64,000 nucleotides of DNA from Shewanella sp. SNU WT4. GTDB lineage: Bacteria > Pseudomonadota > Gammaproteobacteria > Enterobacterales > Shewanellaceae. The stretch lies in contig NZ_CP041151.1 in the NCBI RefSeq assembly GCF_006494715.1, positions 2,418,001 through 2,482,000 on the forward strand, written 5' to 3'. The notes beneath the pieces are model-generated. The model saw nothing but the letters and a program-made list of their open reading frames with translations, searched no databases and had not been told where the DNA came from. Of the stretch, positions 37,423 to 45,838 are shown piece by piece; the stretch's first letter is position 1; every line of letters begins with the position of its first letter. Both the position numbers and the translations under genes were made by a program.

Positions 37423-38376
37423 TTACAAATGGGTTCTTAATGCAAATAGTTCAGGGAAAAAACTGATATCTAAAGCTTTCTTTAAAAAACCAACCCCAGA
37501 TGAGCCGCCAGTACCGCTTTTATTGCCAATAATACGCTGCACTGTGTACATATGTTTAAAACGCCATTGCTGAAAACTATCTTCAATGTCGATAAGCTTT
37601 TCTGCCAATTCATAACATTCAAAATAGCGTTCAGGTTCGCGGTAAACCCTAAGCCATGCTTGCAACACACTATCATGGGCTTGATAAGCCAAACTCACAT
37701 CGCGCGTTAGTACGCTGGCATCGTCTAACAATCCATGACGATTAAGTGATTGTAAAGTCACGTCATACAAACTTGGGCTATGCAAAACGGTAGTTAATTC
37801 TTGATAAATCTCAGGCCGGTCTTGATGCACTGTCAGCAGGGCTGCATTTTTATTACCCAGTAAGAATTCAAGTTTTCGATAACCGCATGACTGAAATCCC
37901 GATGAATGCCCTAAGGCATCACGAAACTTAAGATAATCCACCGGGGTTAAGGTGGATAAAATCGACCAAGATTGAGTTAACTGATTAAAGATATGCTTAA
38001 CTCGCGCTATCACCTTAAATGCATGGCCTGCGTTACCCGCTTGTATATTAGCAATCGCGCAGCTGACTTCATGCCCAGCCAGTTTGAGCCACAACTCACT
38101 GGTTTGATGAATAATAATAAACAGCATCTCATCATGCTCTGCGCTTAAGGGGTGCTGCGCACCAAGCACTTGTTCAAGATGAAGATAATCACCATATGAC
38201 ATCTCATCCTTAAAATCCGTATGGATATTAGTTTCAAGCTCACGATTATTCGTTAGTGATGAGTCAACCTTAGCACTCACGGGTTCTGTGGATGACTCAG
38301 ATGATGGCTCAGATAATGAATCAGATACTGGCTGATGGTTAGCATCGCGATTGGAATGGCTATATGGGCAAGGCAC
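37423..38376 (-). CDS. kynA: Tryptophan 2,3-dioxygenase, GTG start
   Basis: Haem enzyme opening the tryptophan ring to N-formylkynurenine. The proposed GTG at 38376 has GAGGGAG with a 6-nt spacer and gives 317 residues starting (M)PCPYSHSNRD. The family core begins at about residue 53 with IHTDFKDEMSYGDYLHLEQVL; motifs DEMLFIIIHQTSELWLKL and SSGFQS are intact, and the haem-ligand region is HMYTVQRIIGNKSGTGGSSG. Residues of about 14-45 form a Ser/Glu/Pro-rich stretch (SDSLSEPSSESSTEP) encoded by repetitive DNA and probably disordered. kynU follows on the same strand; no formamidase gene is in the window. Confidence 0.93.
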   Translation of the reverse strand: MPCPYSHSNRDANHQPVSDSLSEPSSESSTEPVSAKVDSSLTNNRELETNIHTDFKDEMSYGDYLHLEQVLGAQHPLSAEHDEMLFIIIHQTSELWLKLAGHEVSCAIANIQAGNAGHAFKVIARVKHIFNQLTQSWSILSTLTPVDYLKFRDALGHSSGFQSCGYRKLEFLLGNKNAALLTVHQDRPEIYQELTTVLHSPSLYDVTLQSLNRHGLLDDASVLTRDVSLAYQAHDSVLQAWLRVYREPERYFECYELAEKLIDIEDSFQQWRFKHMYTVQRIIGNKSGTGGSSGVGFLKKALDISFFPELFALRTHL

Positions 38377-38881
38377 TGGCGACTCCCTCAAAATTGATGC
38401 TTTGGCTAACGCTAGCACTGATAAATCACCACTATAAGCCAAAGCATGCTGTTAACTCCTGTCTTCATACTAATCAGCCCATAGGCCAACAGCAATCCTT
38501 AGCGCAGAGCTAATAACCTCACGGCTGTAAAGCTACGCTAACAACAATAACTAACATAGGTACGAATGATGGCGAGGTAAACAGGAATAGTCACAAAGGA
38601 TATAAAGCTAAGTAGCCTTAGTTAACTTAGATTACTTAGATTATTGGGTTAGCTTAAATTGCATAGTTAACTTAGTTAGATAGCTTGGATAGCAAGTTTA
38701 AGTGACCGCTTAGGATATCGGGAGATGTTGACGGGTAACGTGCCAAGGCCGCCAGTCTACTTTGGAGGAGTAATACCATATTGGCATTAAGAGCATACAG
38801 AGATTAAAACCATACAAGCATTAAGACCAGTTAGCGTTAATGCTTACTGATCTTAAGCAAAGAGATGCTAAACGCCGCCAT
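38377..38881. other. Gene-free region upstream of kynA
   Basis: A 505-bp stretch of low-complexity sequence. GTTAACTTAG occurs twice (38621-38630 and 38666-38675) among many TTAG-rich words between 38605 and 38695. It holds the kynA promoter region and the end of the methyltransferase gene's downstream side. I find no RNA gene or clear operator. Confidence 0.5.
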
Positions 38882-39418
38882 TTACTTAGCGAAGTTAGTG
38901 GTAGATTTTACTTTTACGCGGTTATTGGTATCACGGCTCCGTTTAATGAGCTCATCACTGCCTTGCTTATTGGCCTTAGCCATGCGGTCATAAAGCAAAA
39001 CATTAACCGAGGCCGCCAAATTCATGCAGCCTTCTGTCGGTACATACACTACAGCATCAGCCTTATCGATAACCGCTTGGCTAATGGTGCCATCTTCGGG
39101 ACCAAAGATATAAATAGCTTTGGCCGGATGCTCAAAATCCGGCAATGCTTGCGCGCCCACGACTAAATCGACACAAATAATCTTAACGTCATCAGCAAGA
39201 CCTTCCAATAAATCGGTCACAGCCATTAACGGAATATTTTCGCGGGCACCTTGGGTGTCAGTATCATATTGAGTGTAATGAGCCGCTGCATACTGATAGC
39301 GCATACCGGTATAACGCACCTCTTGCGCACTATAACAGCCAGCTGCACGCATGACTCCGCCCACATTGGTAGGGCTTTTAGGGTTGGTTAGACCTATGAT
39401 GATGTGTGTATTAGCCAT
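38882..39418 (-). CDS. SPOUT-family RNA 2'-O-methyltransferase (TrmH/SpoU type)
   Basis: A 178-residue member of the SpoU/TrmH methyltransferase superfamily, which forms a knotted dimer and methylates RNA with S-adenosylmethionine. The three superfamily motifs are visible: GLTNPKSPTNVGGVMRAAGC (motif 1, with Asn and Arg), IYIFGPEDGTISQAV (motif 2), and VYVPTEGCMNLAASVNVLLYDRM (motif 3). It lacks a separate RNA-binding domain, as do TrmL and some others, but it does not match TrmL closely enough for me to name it. The target RNA is unknown. Confidence 0.85.
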   Translation of the reverse strand: MANTHIIIGLTNPKSPTNVGGVMRAAGCYSAQEVRYTGMRYQYAAAHYTQYDTDTQGARENIPLMAVTDLLEGLADDVKIICVDLVVGAQALPDFEHPAKAIYIFGPEDGTISQAVIDKADAVVYVPTEGCMNLAASVNVLLYDRMAKANKQGSDELIKRSRDTNNRVKVKSTTNFAK

Positions 39419-39813
39419 ATTGACGCTTCTTCTGCTATGCAGCCCACAAAAAAGCGGTCATTCTTACTAACTAAGGCCAATAAAACAAGCATTACCGCCA
39501 TAATTTATCCTGTACACTAACAAGCTGTAATGCTTAATGGGTAGTAGTAACCTTAGCTGCTTAGCCTTGTAGCCACAGGGTTAATGACCATCATTACGCT
39601 TGAAGCATTGATGAGCTTGAAGCAATAATGATTTTATTTGATTATGATGACTTAAAAATTTGAGCATAATCATCATAACTACTTATTAGATAATATTTTT
39701 TTAACATGAAGTATTTTCATTGCAAGGTACACTAGCCGTATATTCAAGCGGCCTGATGATGAATAAGGCGTTATTTACCTAGAGTGAGTGTAACTAAGTT
39801 GATGAGTGTCACC
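39419..39813. other. Divergent region with repeated palindromes, methyltransferase / cls
   Basis: A 395-bp gap. GCTTGAAGCA occurs twice, at 39598-39607 and 39615-39624 (17-bp spacing), each containing the palindrome GCTT-G-AAGC. Further on, TTATGATGA (39642-39650) and TCATCATAA (39670-39678) form a 9-bp inverted repeat with a 19-bp AT-rich centre. These could be operators or promoter structure for cls; none matches a motif I know. Confidence 0.5.
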
Positions 39814-41283
39814 ATGGAAATGAGATTAGAAGAGCTATATCGCTTGCTAACCATAGCCGGCATTATGCTGTATTGGCTGGTGATCGCAGGTGTCACAGTG
39901 CGAATTGTCACCAAACGCCGCGCCATTGGCGTTGCGCTCGCATGGATGCTGATTATTTTCGTGGTGCCCGTTGGCGGCATTATCGCCTACTTACTGTTTG
40001 GTGAATTAAACTTAGGCCGCAAACGCGCACAACGCGCTCGCGCCATGTTTCCCCCTTATGGTCAATGGTTTGCAAGCTTACATAAATGGCGTTTATATCA
40101 ACCGCAAACCTTAAGCGCCTTTAGTCGCGAAATTAGCCATTTGTGTGAACGCCGCTTAGGCATACCGGCGCTGGCTGACAATCAGTTACAACTGATAAGC
40201 ACGACCGATGCTATTTTAAAGCAATTAATCATAGATATTCATCAAGCAAACAGCAGCATTTCCATGGAGTTCTACATCTGGCACCCAGGCGGCCTTGCCG
40301 ATGAAGTGGCTAATGCCTTAATTCAGACGCACCAGCGCGGTGTAAGCGTAAAAGTGCTGCTGGATGCTGCCGGTAGTGGTGCGTTTTTCAAGAGTCACTG
40401 GCCACAAATGATGAGAAATGCCGGTATACGGGTTAACGCTGCCCTGCCGGTATCGCCATTTCGCATGTTCTTTCAACGTATTGATTTACGTATGCATCGC
40501 AAAATTGTGGTCATAGATAATCGCATTGCCTATACAGGTTCGATGAATTTAGTCGATCCTGCTTTTTTCAAGCAAAATGCTGGCGTTGGCCAATGGATAG
40601 ATGTGATGGTGCGGGTAACTGGCAGCAATGTGCCAGTGCTGCACTCAATTCATGCTTGGGACTGGGAAAGTGAAACTGGCGAACGGGATTTGCCTGCCAT
40701 ACCTGAACTCAATGCCCATCATGACGATGCCATTAAAGACATGGTGCAAGTGATCCCATCTGGGCCTGGCATGCCTGAAGCTATTATTCAGCAAGTATTG
40801 CTACAAAGTATTTATCAAGCGACTACCAGCATTTCTATCACCACCCCCTACTTTGTGCCGAGCGAAGTCTTATTATTTGCCCTGTGCTCTGCGGCGCAGC
40901 GCGGATTAAAGGTCACCTTGATTATTCCCGATAAAAACGATTCTATGATGGTTGAATGGGCTAGCCGCTCATTTTTTAGTGAGTTACTTGATGCTGGCGT
41001 GCACATTCATAGGTTTCAAGGCGGTTTGCTGCACACTAAATCTGTCGTATTTGATGAACAATTTAGCCTGATAGGCACGGTTAACTTAGATATGCGCAGC
41101 CTTTGGCTTAACTTTGAAGTGACCTTAGCCGTAGATAATCTTGAATTTACTCAATCCTTGGTAGCACTGCATGATGGTTATCTCGACCACTGCATTAAGG
41201 TTAATCGTAAAGAGTGGAAAAATCGGCGTATTCACAAGCGCTTTATGGAGCAATTTTTCTACTGGTTTAGCCCCTTGTTATAA
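39814..41283 (+). CDS. cls: Cardiolipin synthase A
   Basis: Membrane enzyme that condenses two phosphatidylglycerol molecules to cardiolipin. It has two N-terminal membrane helices (IMLYWLVIAGVTVRIV and ALAWMLIIFVVPVGGIIAYLLF) and two phospholipase-D motifs, MHRKIVVIDNRIAYTGSMN and LHTKSVVFDEQFSLIGTVN, each with the HxKxxxxD core. The C-terminal FYWFSPLL matches E. coli ClsA. I use the ATG at 39814 (489 residues) because it lines up best with E. coli ClsA (486); ATG 39802 and GTG 39784 are in frame and cannot be excluded since none has a strong ribosome binding site. Confidence 0.95.
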   Translation: MEMRLEELYRLLTIAGIMLYWLVIAGVTVRIVTKRRAIGVALAWMLIIFVVPVGGIIAYLLFGELNLGRKRAQRARAMFPPYGQWFASLHKWRLYQPQTLSAFSREISHLCERRLGIPALADNQLQLISTTDAILKQLIIDIHQANSSISMEFYIWHPGGLADEVANALIQTHQRGVSVKVLLDAAGSGAFFKSHWPQMMRNAGIRVNAALPVSPFRMFFQRIDLRMHRKIVVIDNRIAYTGSMNLVDPAFFKQNAGVGQWIDVMVRVTGSNVPVLHSIHAWDWESETGERDLPAIPELNAHHDDAIKDMVQVIPSGPGMPEAIIQQVLLQSIYQATTSISITTPYFVPSEVLLFALCSAAQRGLKVTLIIPDKNDSMMVEWASRSFFSELLDAGVHIHRFQGGLLHTKSVVFDEQFSLIGTVNLDMRSLWLNFEVTLAVDNLEFTQSLVALHDGYLDHCIKVNRKEWKNRRIHKRFMEQFFYWFSPLL

Positions 41284-41315
41284 CTAAGAATCTAAGGCTT
41301 AGATCCCCACCAACA

Positions 41316-41341
41316 AAAAAGCCTGCAATTGCAGGCTTTTT
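41316..41341. terminator. Terminator between cls and the prepilin gene
   Basis: AAAAAGCCTGC-AATT-GCAGGCTTTTT, an 11-bp perfect stem with T-runs on both strands, serving the two convergent genes. Confidence 0.93.
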
Positions 41342-41366
41342 ATTAGCGTTTAAATCTTAACACAGG

Positions 41367-41927
41367 CTAAGCTTCCGGATTAGGCTCAGGTTTAGGATTC
41401 GGATTATAACGGCCTGAACTGATAGTTACGTCACCCGTTAAGTTATTGTAAATCATTTCGATAGTTTCTTTATCCTGCTGAATGAGCTTAACGCCACGAT
41501 AAATGCAAGTATTATCATCGTAGGTATAACCAACATCAACGTCAGCCGTCGCTAAATTCTTATCTTCCACATAGGCTATTGATACATCGGTTTGTGTCAA
41601 CCCAAACCACACTTCTTCACAAGCAGTAAATTGGTGAGTTTTTGTGTTAGAAGTGGAATAGGGATACCCAGTTTCGGTAGAAGATACATTGCCATCTCCA
41701 AAATTAGGTAAGGCTGCAATTGCACCACTATTACCGCCCGTTAACCAACCAGAATGATACATCTTTACACCACTTTCAAAGGCCGTAAATTGCCCCATCA
41801 GCGCTGACTTAATCGCATCATCTTTCAAATCGATAAATTTAGGAATGGCAACCACAGCCAAGACCCCAAGAATAATAATCACTACCACTAATTCAATTAG
41901 AGTAAAACCAGATAACCGCCGACGCAT
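41367..41927 (-). CDS. Orphan type IV prepilin-like protein
   Basis: A 186-residue prepilin. The leader MRRRLSG is followed by the processed N terminus [24 protein letters not shown], with the prepilin peptidase site between Gly and Phe and the conserved Glu at +5. The globular part begins with the [26 protein letters not shown] pattern seen in MSHA-type pilins and contains two Cys ([16 protein letters not shown]) that could form a disulfide. It ends with a proline/asparagine-rich tail ([12 protein letters not shown]). No pilus assembly genes are adjacent, so it is probably a minor pilin or a substrate of a machine encoded elsewhere. Confidence 0.88.
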   Translation of the reverse strand: MRRRLSGFTLIELVVVIIILGVLAVVAIPKFIDLKDDAIKSALMGQFTAFESGVKMYHSGWLTGGNSGAIAALPNFGDGNVSSTETGYPYSTSNTKTHQFTACEEVWFGLTQTDVSIAYVEDKNLATADVDVGYTYDDNTCIYRGVKLIQQDKETIEMIYNNLTGDVTISSGRYNPNPKPEPNPEA

Positions 41928-42306
41928 ACTATGAGTCCTATCTACAACGCTCGTTTTTCAGCCGCGATTATACTCCGTTACATTTCCAAAAATAACGTCA
42001 CGACCATAGAAGACTTAATTATTCATTAATTATATCCAATAATTAATCTACATTATTTTCAGCAAGAACCAGAATTTACACAATGCAAACTATTGATACT
42101 ATTAAGCAAATAAAAGTTAACCGCAAAACCACAAACCTAGCCAAAGCCAATTAACTGTATATACAATCAGCATCACAGTTATTTAGCAAAAATATGTCGG
42201 GAAGCGCGGGAATATAGCTATAGAGAAACCAAATAAATTGGGAGAGTTCAACGCCTGCTTAGTGTAAATACTTCAGCATGTTAGCTAGCGCAATGTCATC
42301 ATTCAC
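41928..42306. other. Intergenic region between GH16 and prepilin genes
   Basis: A 379-bp AT-rich stretch containing the prepilin promoter and the 3' side of the GH16 gene. No terminator hairpin, operator or RNA gene could be supported. Confidence 0.45.
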
Positions 42307-43263
42307 TTAAGGCAAACGCGTAACCTTGCCCGCATCGTTTAATTGATAAACCCGCACATAATCAATCAGTAATTTAGCGGGTAGCGGCGCGCTCACCTGC
42401 TGAGCCGTTTGCGCTTCGGTAAAAGTGCCGCCCACGGCGAGATTAAAAATAAGGTAGAAAGGTTCTAGTAACTCACTGGCATCAGCTGGGATTGCTATCG
42501 GGCTGGCATACATATCATGCTCTTGGCCATCGTCGACAATAGTAAAGCGAATATGGCTAGCACCCCAATATAAGCGGTACACCACAAATCGCTCTGCCAG
42601 CGAATGTTTAGCCACATAAGCATTATCGTTTTGCCAAGCTGTCATGGCCGCGCAGGTGGGATTATCACTGGCACACGCAGCATCAGCATGAAAAATGACA
42701 TTACTGCCCACATAATGATTACTATCAGCATTAGGGTGCTGCGCCATGGTTTTAGCTTGTTGATGCTGCCCCATTTCCATGATGTCGATTTCACCATTCT
42801 TAGGCCATGACTTATTATTCGCGCCAAGCATCCAAGCTGCAGGCCATAAACCGTCTTTCACAGCGGGGCTTTGCATTCGAATTTCCACCATGCCAAACTG
42901 CAAGTGAAGGCCTTGTTTGCTATCAACTTTTCCAGAATAAAAGGCTGGTAACTTACCACTAGGTCCGCGCTCAGCCTTTAATACTAAGGCGCGATTACCT
43001 GGCTCATTGGCAATATCTTCAATGCCGACATTATCTTGACGATAGTATTGCAATTCTTGGTTGCCCCAGCCACATAAGTCTTGCCCTTGATGACAACCAT
43101 TACCTTCACTCACTTGCCAAAGAGTGGTATCAAGGTGATTAAAGTTTTCTTCAAACAGTAATTCACCAATTTCAGGAACCGTTTGCGCTTGCACGCTTAA
43201 GCTTAATACCGAACTTAAACCGATATGAATCAACCACAAATATCGAACTCTACCTAAGCACAT
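42307..43263 (-). CDS. Secreted GH16 family beta-glucanase (laminarinase-like)
   Basis: A 318-residue exported glycoside hydrolase of family 16. The signal peptide ends near SVQAQ (residues of about 22-27). The catalytic signature is NGEIDIMEMGQH, where the two Glu act as nucleophile and acid/base and the Asp assists; EIDIMEM is the form usual in beta-1,3-glucanases. WPAAWMLG upstream and FYLIFNLAVGGTF downstream are also conserved. Beta-1,3-glucan such as algal laminarin is the likely substrate, which would fit a marine or aquatic heterotroph. It appears to be a single-gene unit. Confidence 0.92.
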   Translation of the reverse strand: MCLGRVRYLWLIHIGLSSVLSLSVQAQTVPEIGELLFEENFNHLDTTLWQVSEGNGCHQGQDLCGWGNQELQYYRQDNVGIEDIANEPGNRALVLKAERGPSGKLPAFYSGKVDSKQGLHLQFGMVEIRMQSPAVKDGLWPAAWMLGANNKSWPKNGEIDIMEMGQHQQAKTMAQHPNADSNHYVGSNVIFHADAACASDNPTCAAMTAWQNDNAYVAKHSLAERFVVYRLYWGASHIRFTIVDDGQEHDMYASPIAIPADASELLEPFYLIFNLAVGGTFTEAQTAQQVSAPLPAKLLIDYVRVYQLNDAGKVTRLP

Positions 43264-43559
43264 CGCATACCCTAGCCGCTAAGACATATTTCAATCATCT
43301 TAGCGCGAGCAAAGCGAAGCAAACAGCATAATGTTCAAGCGATTAACGTTAAGCCTCTGCGGGCGTTAGCATTAACCTTATGAATGACAAGGAAGGAGAT
43401 TAAACTAAGATTTGAAATGACGAGATTAGTAAGTCACTAAGATCAAAGCTGACTTTACTGTAGTGCCATAGCTTTCACTATCAAGCAACTGTGCTACTGA
43501 ATCTATTTGCAGATTAAATAACATATTTGCACTAAGGTGTTGTATTTGCCGCTGGTAAG

Positions 43560-43778
43560 TTAAACGTCAGATTGAACCAAGCTTTTAATTTTAGAGGCTT
43601 TTTCAAAGTGATCTAACCTATGAGTTTCAATCCACCATCTAGCAACTTCCATTAAAACTTCTGGTTCATCATTTTTATTTTTAAAAAATGCATAAAAAGA
43701 GACGCCAACATCCAGCCCTTTCATCGCTATCTTTTGATCACAAACTTGGATGATTTTTTGTCTTAGTTCTTTTCTCAA
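43560..43778 (-). CDS. Small conserved protein (DUF6500-like), TTG start
   Basis: A 72-residue protein if started at the TTG at 43778, which has GAGG with a 5-nt spacer; the upstream in-frame TTG at 43796 lacks one. The sequence (M)RKELRQKIIQVCDQKIAMKG, then VGVSFYAFFKNKNDEPEVLMEVARWWIETHRLDHFEKASKIKSLV, reminds me of the DUF6500 family found in Vibrio and Shewanella, from memory only. It is soluble and helical with a tryptophan pair in the middle. It lies alone in about 780 bp between GH16 and the tRNA genes. Its function is unknown. Confidence 0.65.
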   Translation of the reverse strand: MRKELRQKIIQVCDQKIAMKGLDVGVSFYAFFKNKNDEPEVLMEVARWWIETHRLDHFEKASKIKSLVQSDV

Positions 43779-44006
43779 ATCGACCTCGCCAACCAAAAAT
43801 TAGTCACTAAGCGCTGTAACTATCAGATTTCTACTGTATCACCAATGAATTATATCGCTGTATTTTTATAGCTAATGCTTGCAAGTGATTGATGAAAAGT
43901 AACAAAAAGGGATTTGATAAGATGGCCAATCAATTAAGGCCACGGCATATAATATGTAGTTGCAAAATGATAGTTGCTTAGCCATAAGAACCTAAAAACA
44001 GACAAC

Positions 44007-44037
44007 AAAAAAGCCGCTGATAATCAGCGGCTTTTTT
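44007..44037. terminator. Terminator downstream of the tRNA-Ser genes
   Basis: AAAAAAGCCGCTGA-TAA-TCAGCGGCTTTTTT. The T-run on the minus strand fits termination of the tRNA transcript, whose 3' end is ten bases away. Confidence 0.92.
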
Positions 44038-44046
44038 GTTTCAATA

Positions 44047-44134
44047 TGGCGGTGAGGGAGGGAGTCGAACCCTCGATACGTTACCGTATACACACTTTCC
44101 AGGCGTGCTCCTTCGGCCACTCGGACACCTCACC
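44047..44134 (-). tRNA. tRNA-Ser (anticodon GGA), copy 1
   Basis: An 88-nt class II tRNA including an encoded CCA end. The acceptor stem is GGTGAGG/CCTCACC with discriminator G; the anticodon loop is CTGGAAA, reading UCC and UCU codons; the long variable arm and the T-loop GGGTTCGACTCCC are normal. It is identical in sequence to the copy at 44246-44333 and probably cotranscribed with it. Confidence 0.97.
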
Positions 44135-44245
44135 AAATTGTTTGTTCTTACTGTCTTTCTTTTATCAGTTGTATTTAAACTTTTAGTTTTTTTAACTGAT
44201 TACCTTTCGGCACTAGCCGCAAACACAGTGCAACTAGTTAAAATA

Positions 44246-44333
44246 TGGCGGTGAGGGAGGGAGTCGAACCCTCGATACGTTACCGTATACACACTTTCCA
44301 GGCGTGCTCCTTCGGCCACTCGGACACCTCACC
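44246..44333 (-). tRNA. tRNA-Ser (anticodon GGA), copy 2
   Basis: Identical to copy 1 over all 88 nt, with the same encoded CCA. It lies upstream in the transcript; 111 bp of unrelated sequence separate the two copies. Confidence 0.97.
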
Positions 44334-44517
44334 AATATTGTTCTCAGAATAAGATGTAATGGATATCCACAACTTCACTAAGGCAACGGAGCGGTACTTT
44401 ACGCAAAAGTGCTGTGGTTATCAAGGGAAAAAACCGCTAACGCGCCCGTTTGCCCGCAGAATGAACAATCTAAGATAAAAGAGGCAGCATACTGAATTAT
44501 CTGCGCTTTTTTAATAC

Positions 44518-44541
44518 GAAAAACCCGCCAATGGCGGGTTT
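44518..44541 (-). terminator. nadA terminator
   Basis: AAACCCGCC-AAT-GGCGGGTTT, with TTTTT following on the minus strand, about 77 bp after the nadA stop. Confidence 0.85.
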
Positions 44542-44617
44542 GGGATTAGTGCTCTGATTAGGTGTTAGAAGCAGATCCGCAGTCACGCGGCACAGTCTCT
44601 AAACTCCTTAAACCCAG

Positions 44618-45685
44618 TTACGCGTTACCTTTAATTTTGACATTAAGTTCCGCGGCAAAATTAAGCATACGATCGAGTGGTAATTTGGCGCGCTCACGTA
44701 AACTTTCATCCACAAAAATCTCATGAGATGACTTATCAGTATCAGCCAGCGCTGATTTAATGGCTTGCAAACCATTCATGGCCATCCATGGGCAATGGGC
44801 GCAGCTGCGGCACGTAGCGCCCTCACCGCCCGTAGGCGCTTCAATTAAGGTTTTACCCGGCGCGGCTTGCTGCATCTTATAGAAAATGCCCTTATCGGTA
44901 GCCACAATAAAAGTGTCATTGCTCATGGTTTTAGCCGCATTGATCAATTGGCTGGTAGAGCCCACAGCATCGGCCATTTCCACCACACTGGCGGGTGACT
45001 CAGGGTGCACCAACACGGCAGCATTAGGATACTGCATTTTTAACCGAGCCAATGCTTGGGCTTTAAATTCATCATGAACAATACATTCGCCCTGCCATAA
45101 CAGCATATCGGCGCCAGTTTGCTTGGCAATATAGCTGCCTAAGTGTCTATCTGGGCCCCACAGAATTTTTTTGCCTTCGCTATCTAAATGCTCAACAATT
45201 TCAAGGGCAATACTTGAAGTCACTACCCAATCAGCGCGTGCTTTTACTGCCGCAGAGGTATTGGCATACACAACAACGGTATGATCCGGGTGGGCGTCGC
45301 AAAACGCACTGAAGCTTTCTATCGGACAGCCCAAATCAAGCGAGCAAGTAGCTTCTAAGGTTGGCATTAATACCGTTTTTTCTGGGCTTAAAATCTTAGC
45401 TGTTTCGCCCATAAACTTAACCCCAGCCACGATCAGGGTTTGCGCTGGATGATCGCGGCCAAAGCGTGCCATTTCTAACGAATCAGAAACGCAGCCACCG
45501 GTTTCTTCGGCTAAGGCTTGGATTTCTGGGTCAGTATAATAATGGGCAACCAGTACCGCATTATGCTGGGCAAGTAAGGATTTGATCTCAGCTTTATAGG
45601 CTGCTCGTTGGCTATCATCCAAGGGCGCAGGCTTGGGCGGAAAACGAAAATCTATGCTAGGAAGAGTAAAAGCTGAGTGTTCCAT
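44618..45685 (-). CDS. nadA: Quinolinate synthase
   Basis: Condenses iminoaspartate with dihydroxyacetone phosphate to quinolinate in de novo NAD synthesis; needs a 4Fe-4S cluster. The start [19 protein letters not shown] gives 355 residues; seven upstream codons are excluded. Cluster cysteines are present in [23 protein letters not shown] and [20 protein letters not shown], matching the three positions of the E. coli enzyme. [19 protein letters not shown] is the conserved N-terminal substrate motif. It lies alone, with terminators on both sides. Confidence 0.97.
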   Translation of the reverse strand: MEHSAFTLPSIDFRFPPKPAPLDDSQRAAYKAEIKSLLAQHNAVLVAHYYTDPEIQALAEETGGCVSDSLEMARFGRDHPAQTLIVAGVKFMGETAKILSPEKTVLMPTLEATCSLDLGCPIESFSAFCDAHPDHTVVVYANTSAAVKARADWVVTSSIALEIVEHLDSEGKKILWGPDRHLGSYIAKQTGADMLLWQGECIVHDEFKAQALARLKMQYPNAAVLVHPESPASVVEMADAVGSTSQLINAAKTMSNDTFIVATDKGIFYKMQQAAPGKTLIEAPTGGEGATCRSCAHCPWMAMNGLQAIKSALADTDKSSHEIFVDESLRERAKLPLDRMLNFAAELNVKIKGNA

Positions 45686-45767
45686 AAAAATTCCAACGTC
45701 AAACAAGTGTCCTGATTATAAAGAAATGCGATATATGAAACAAACCTTTCTGCTGCGACTTAAGCAT

Positions 45768-45790
45768 CAAAAAAGGCGCCGTAGCGCCTT
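45768..45790 (-). terminator. Terminator of the bkd operon
   Basis: AAGGCGC-CGTA-GCGCCTT with a run of T on the minus strand, about 48 bp after the stop of the E2 gene. Confidence 0.85.
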
Positions 45791-45838
45791 CAATTGAACT
45801 CAGATAAACAATAATGCTGTTAACTTCCGACCGAGCGA

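Noticed and set aside
38605..38695. TTAG-rich repeats upstream of kynA considered as an operator array
   Set aside because: Copies are irregular in spacing and sequence, typical of low-complexity AT-rich DNA.
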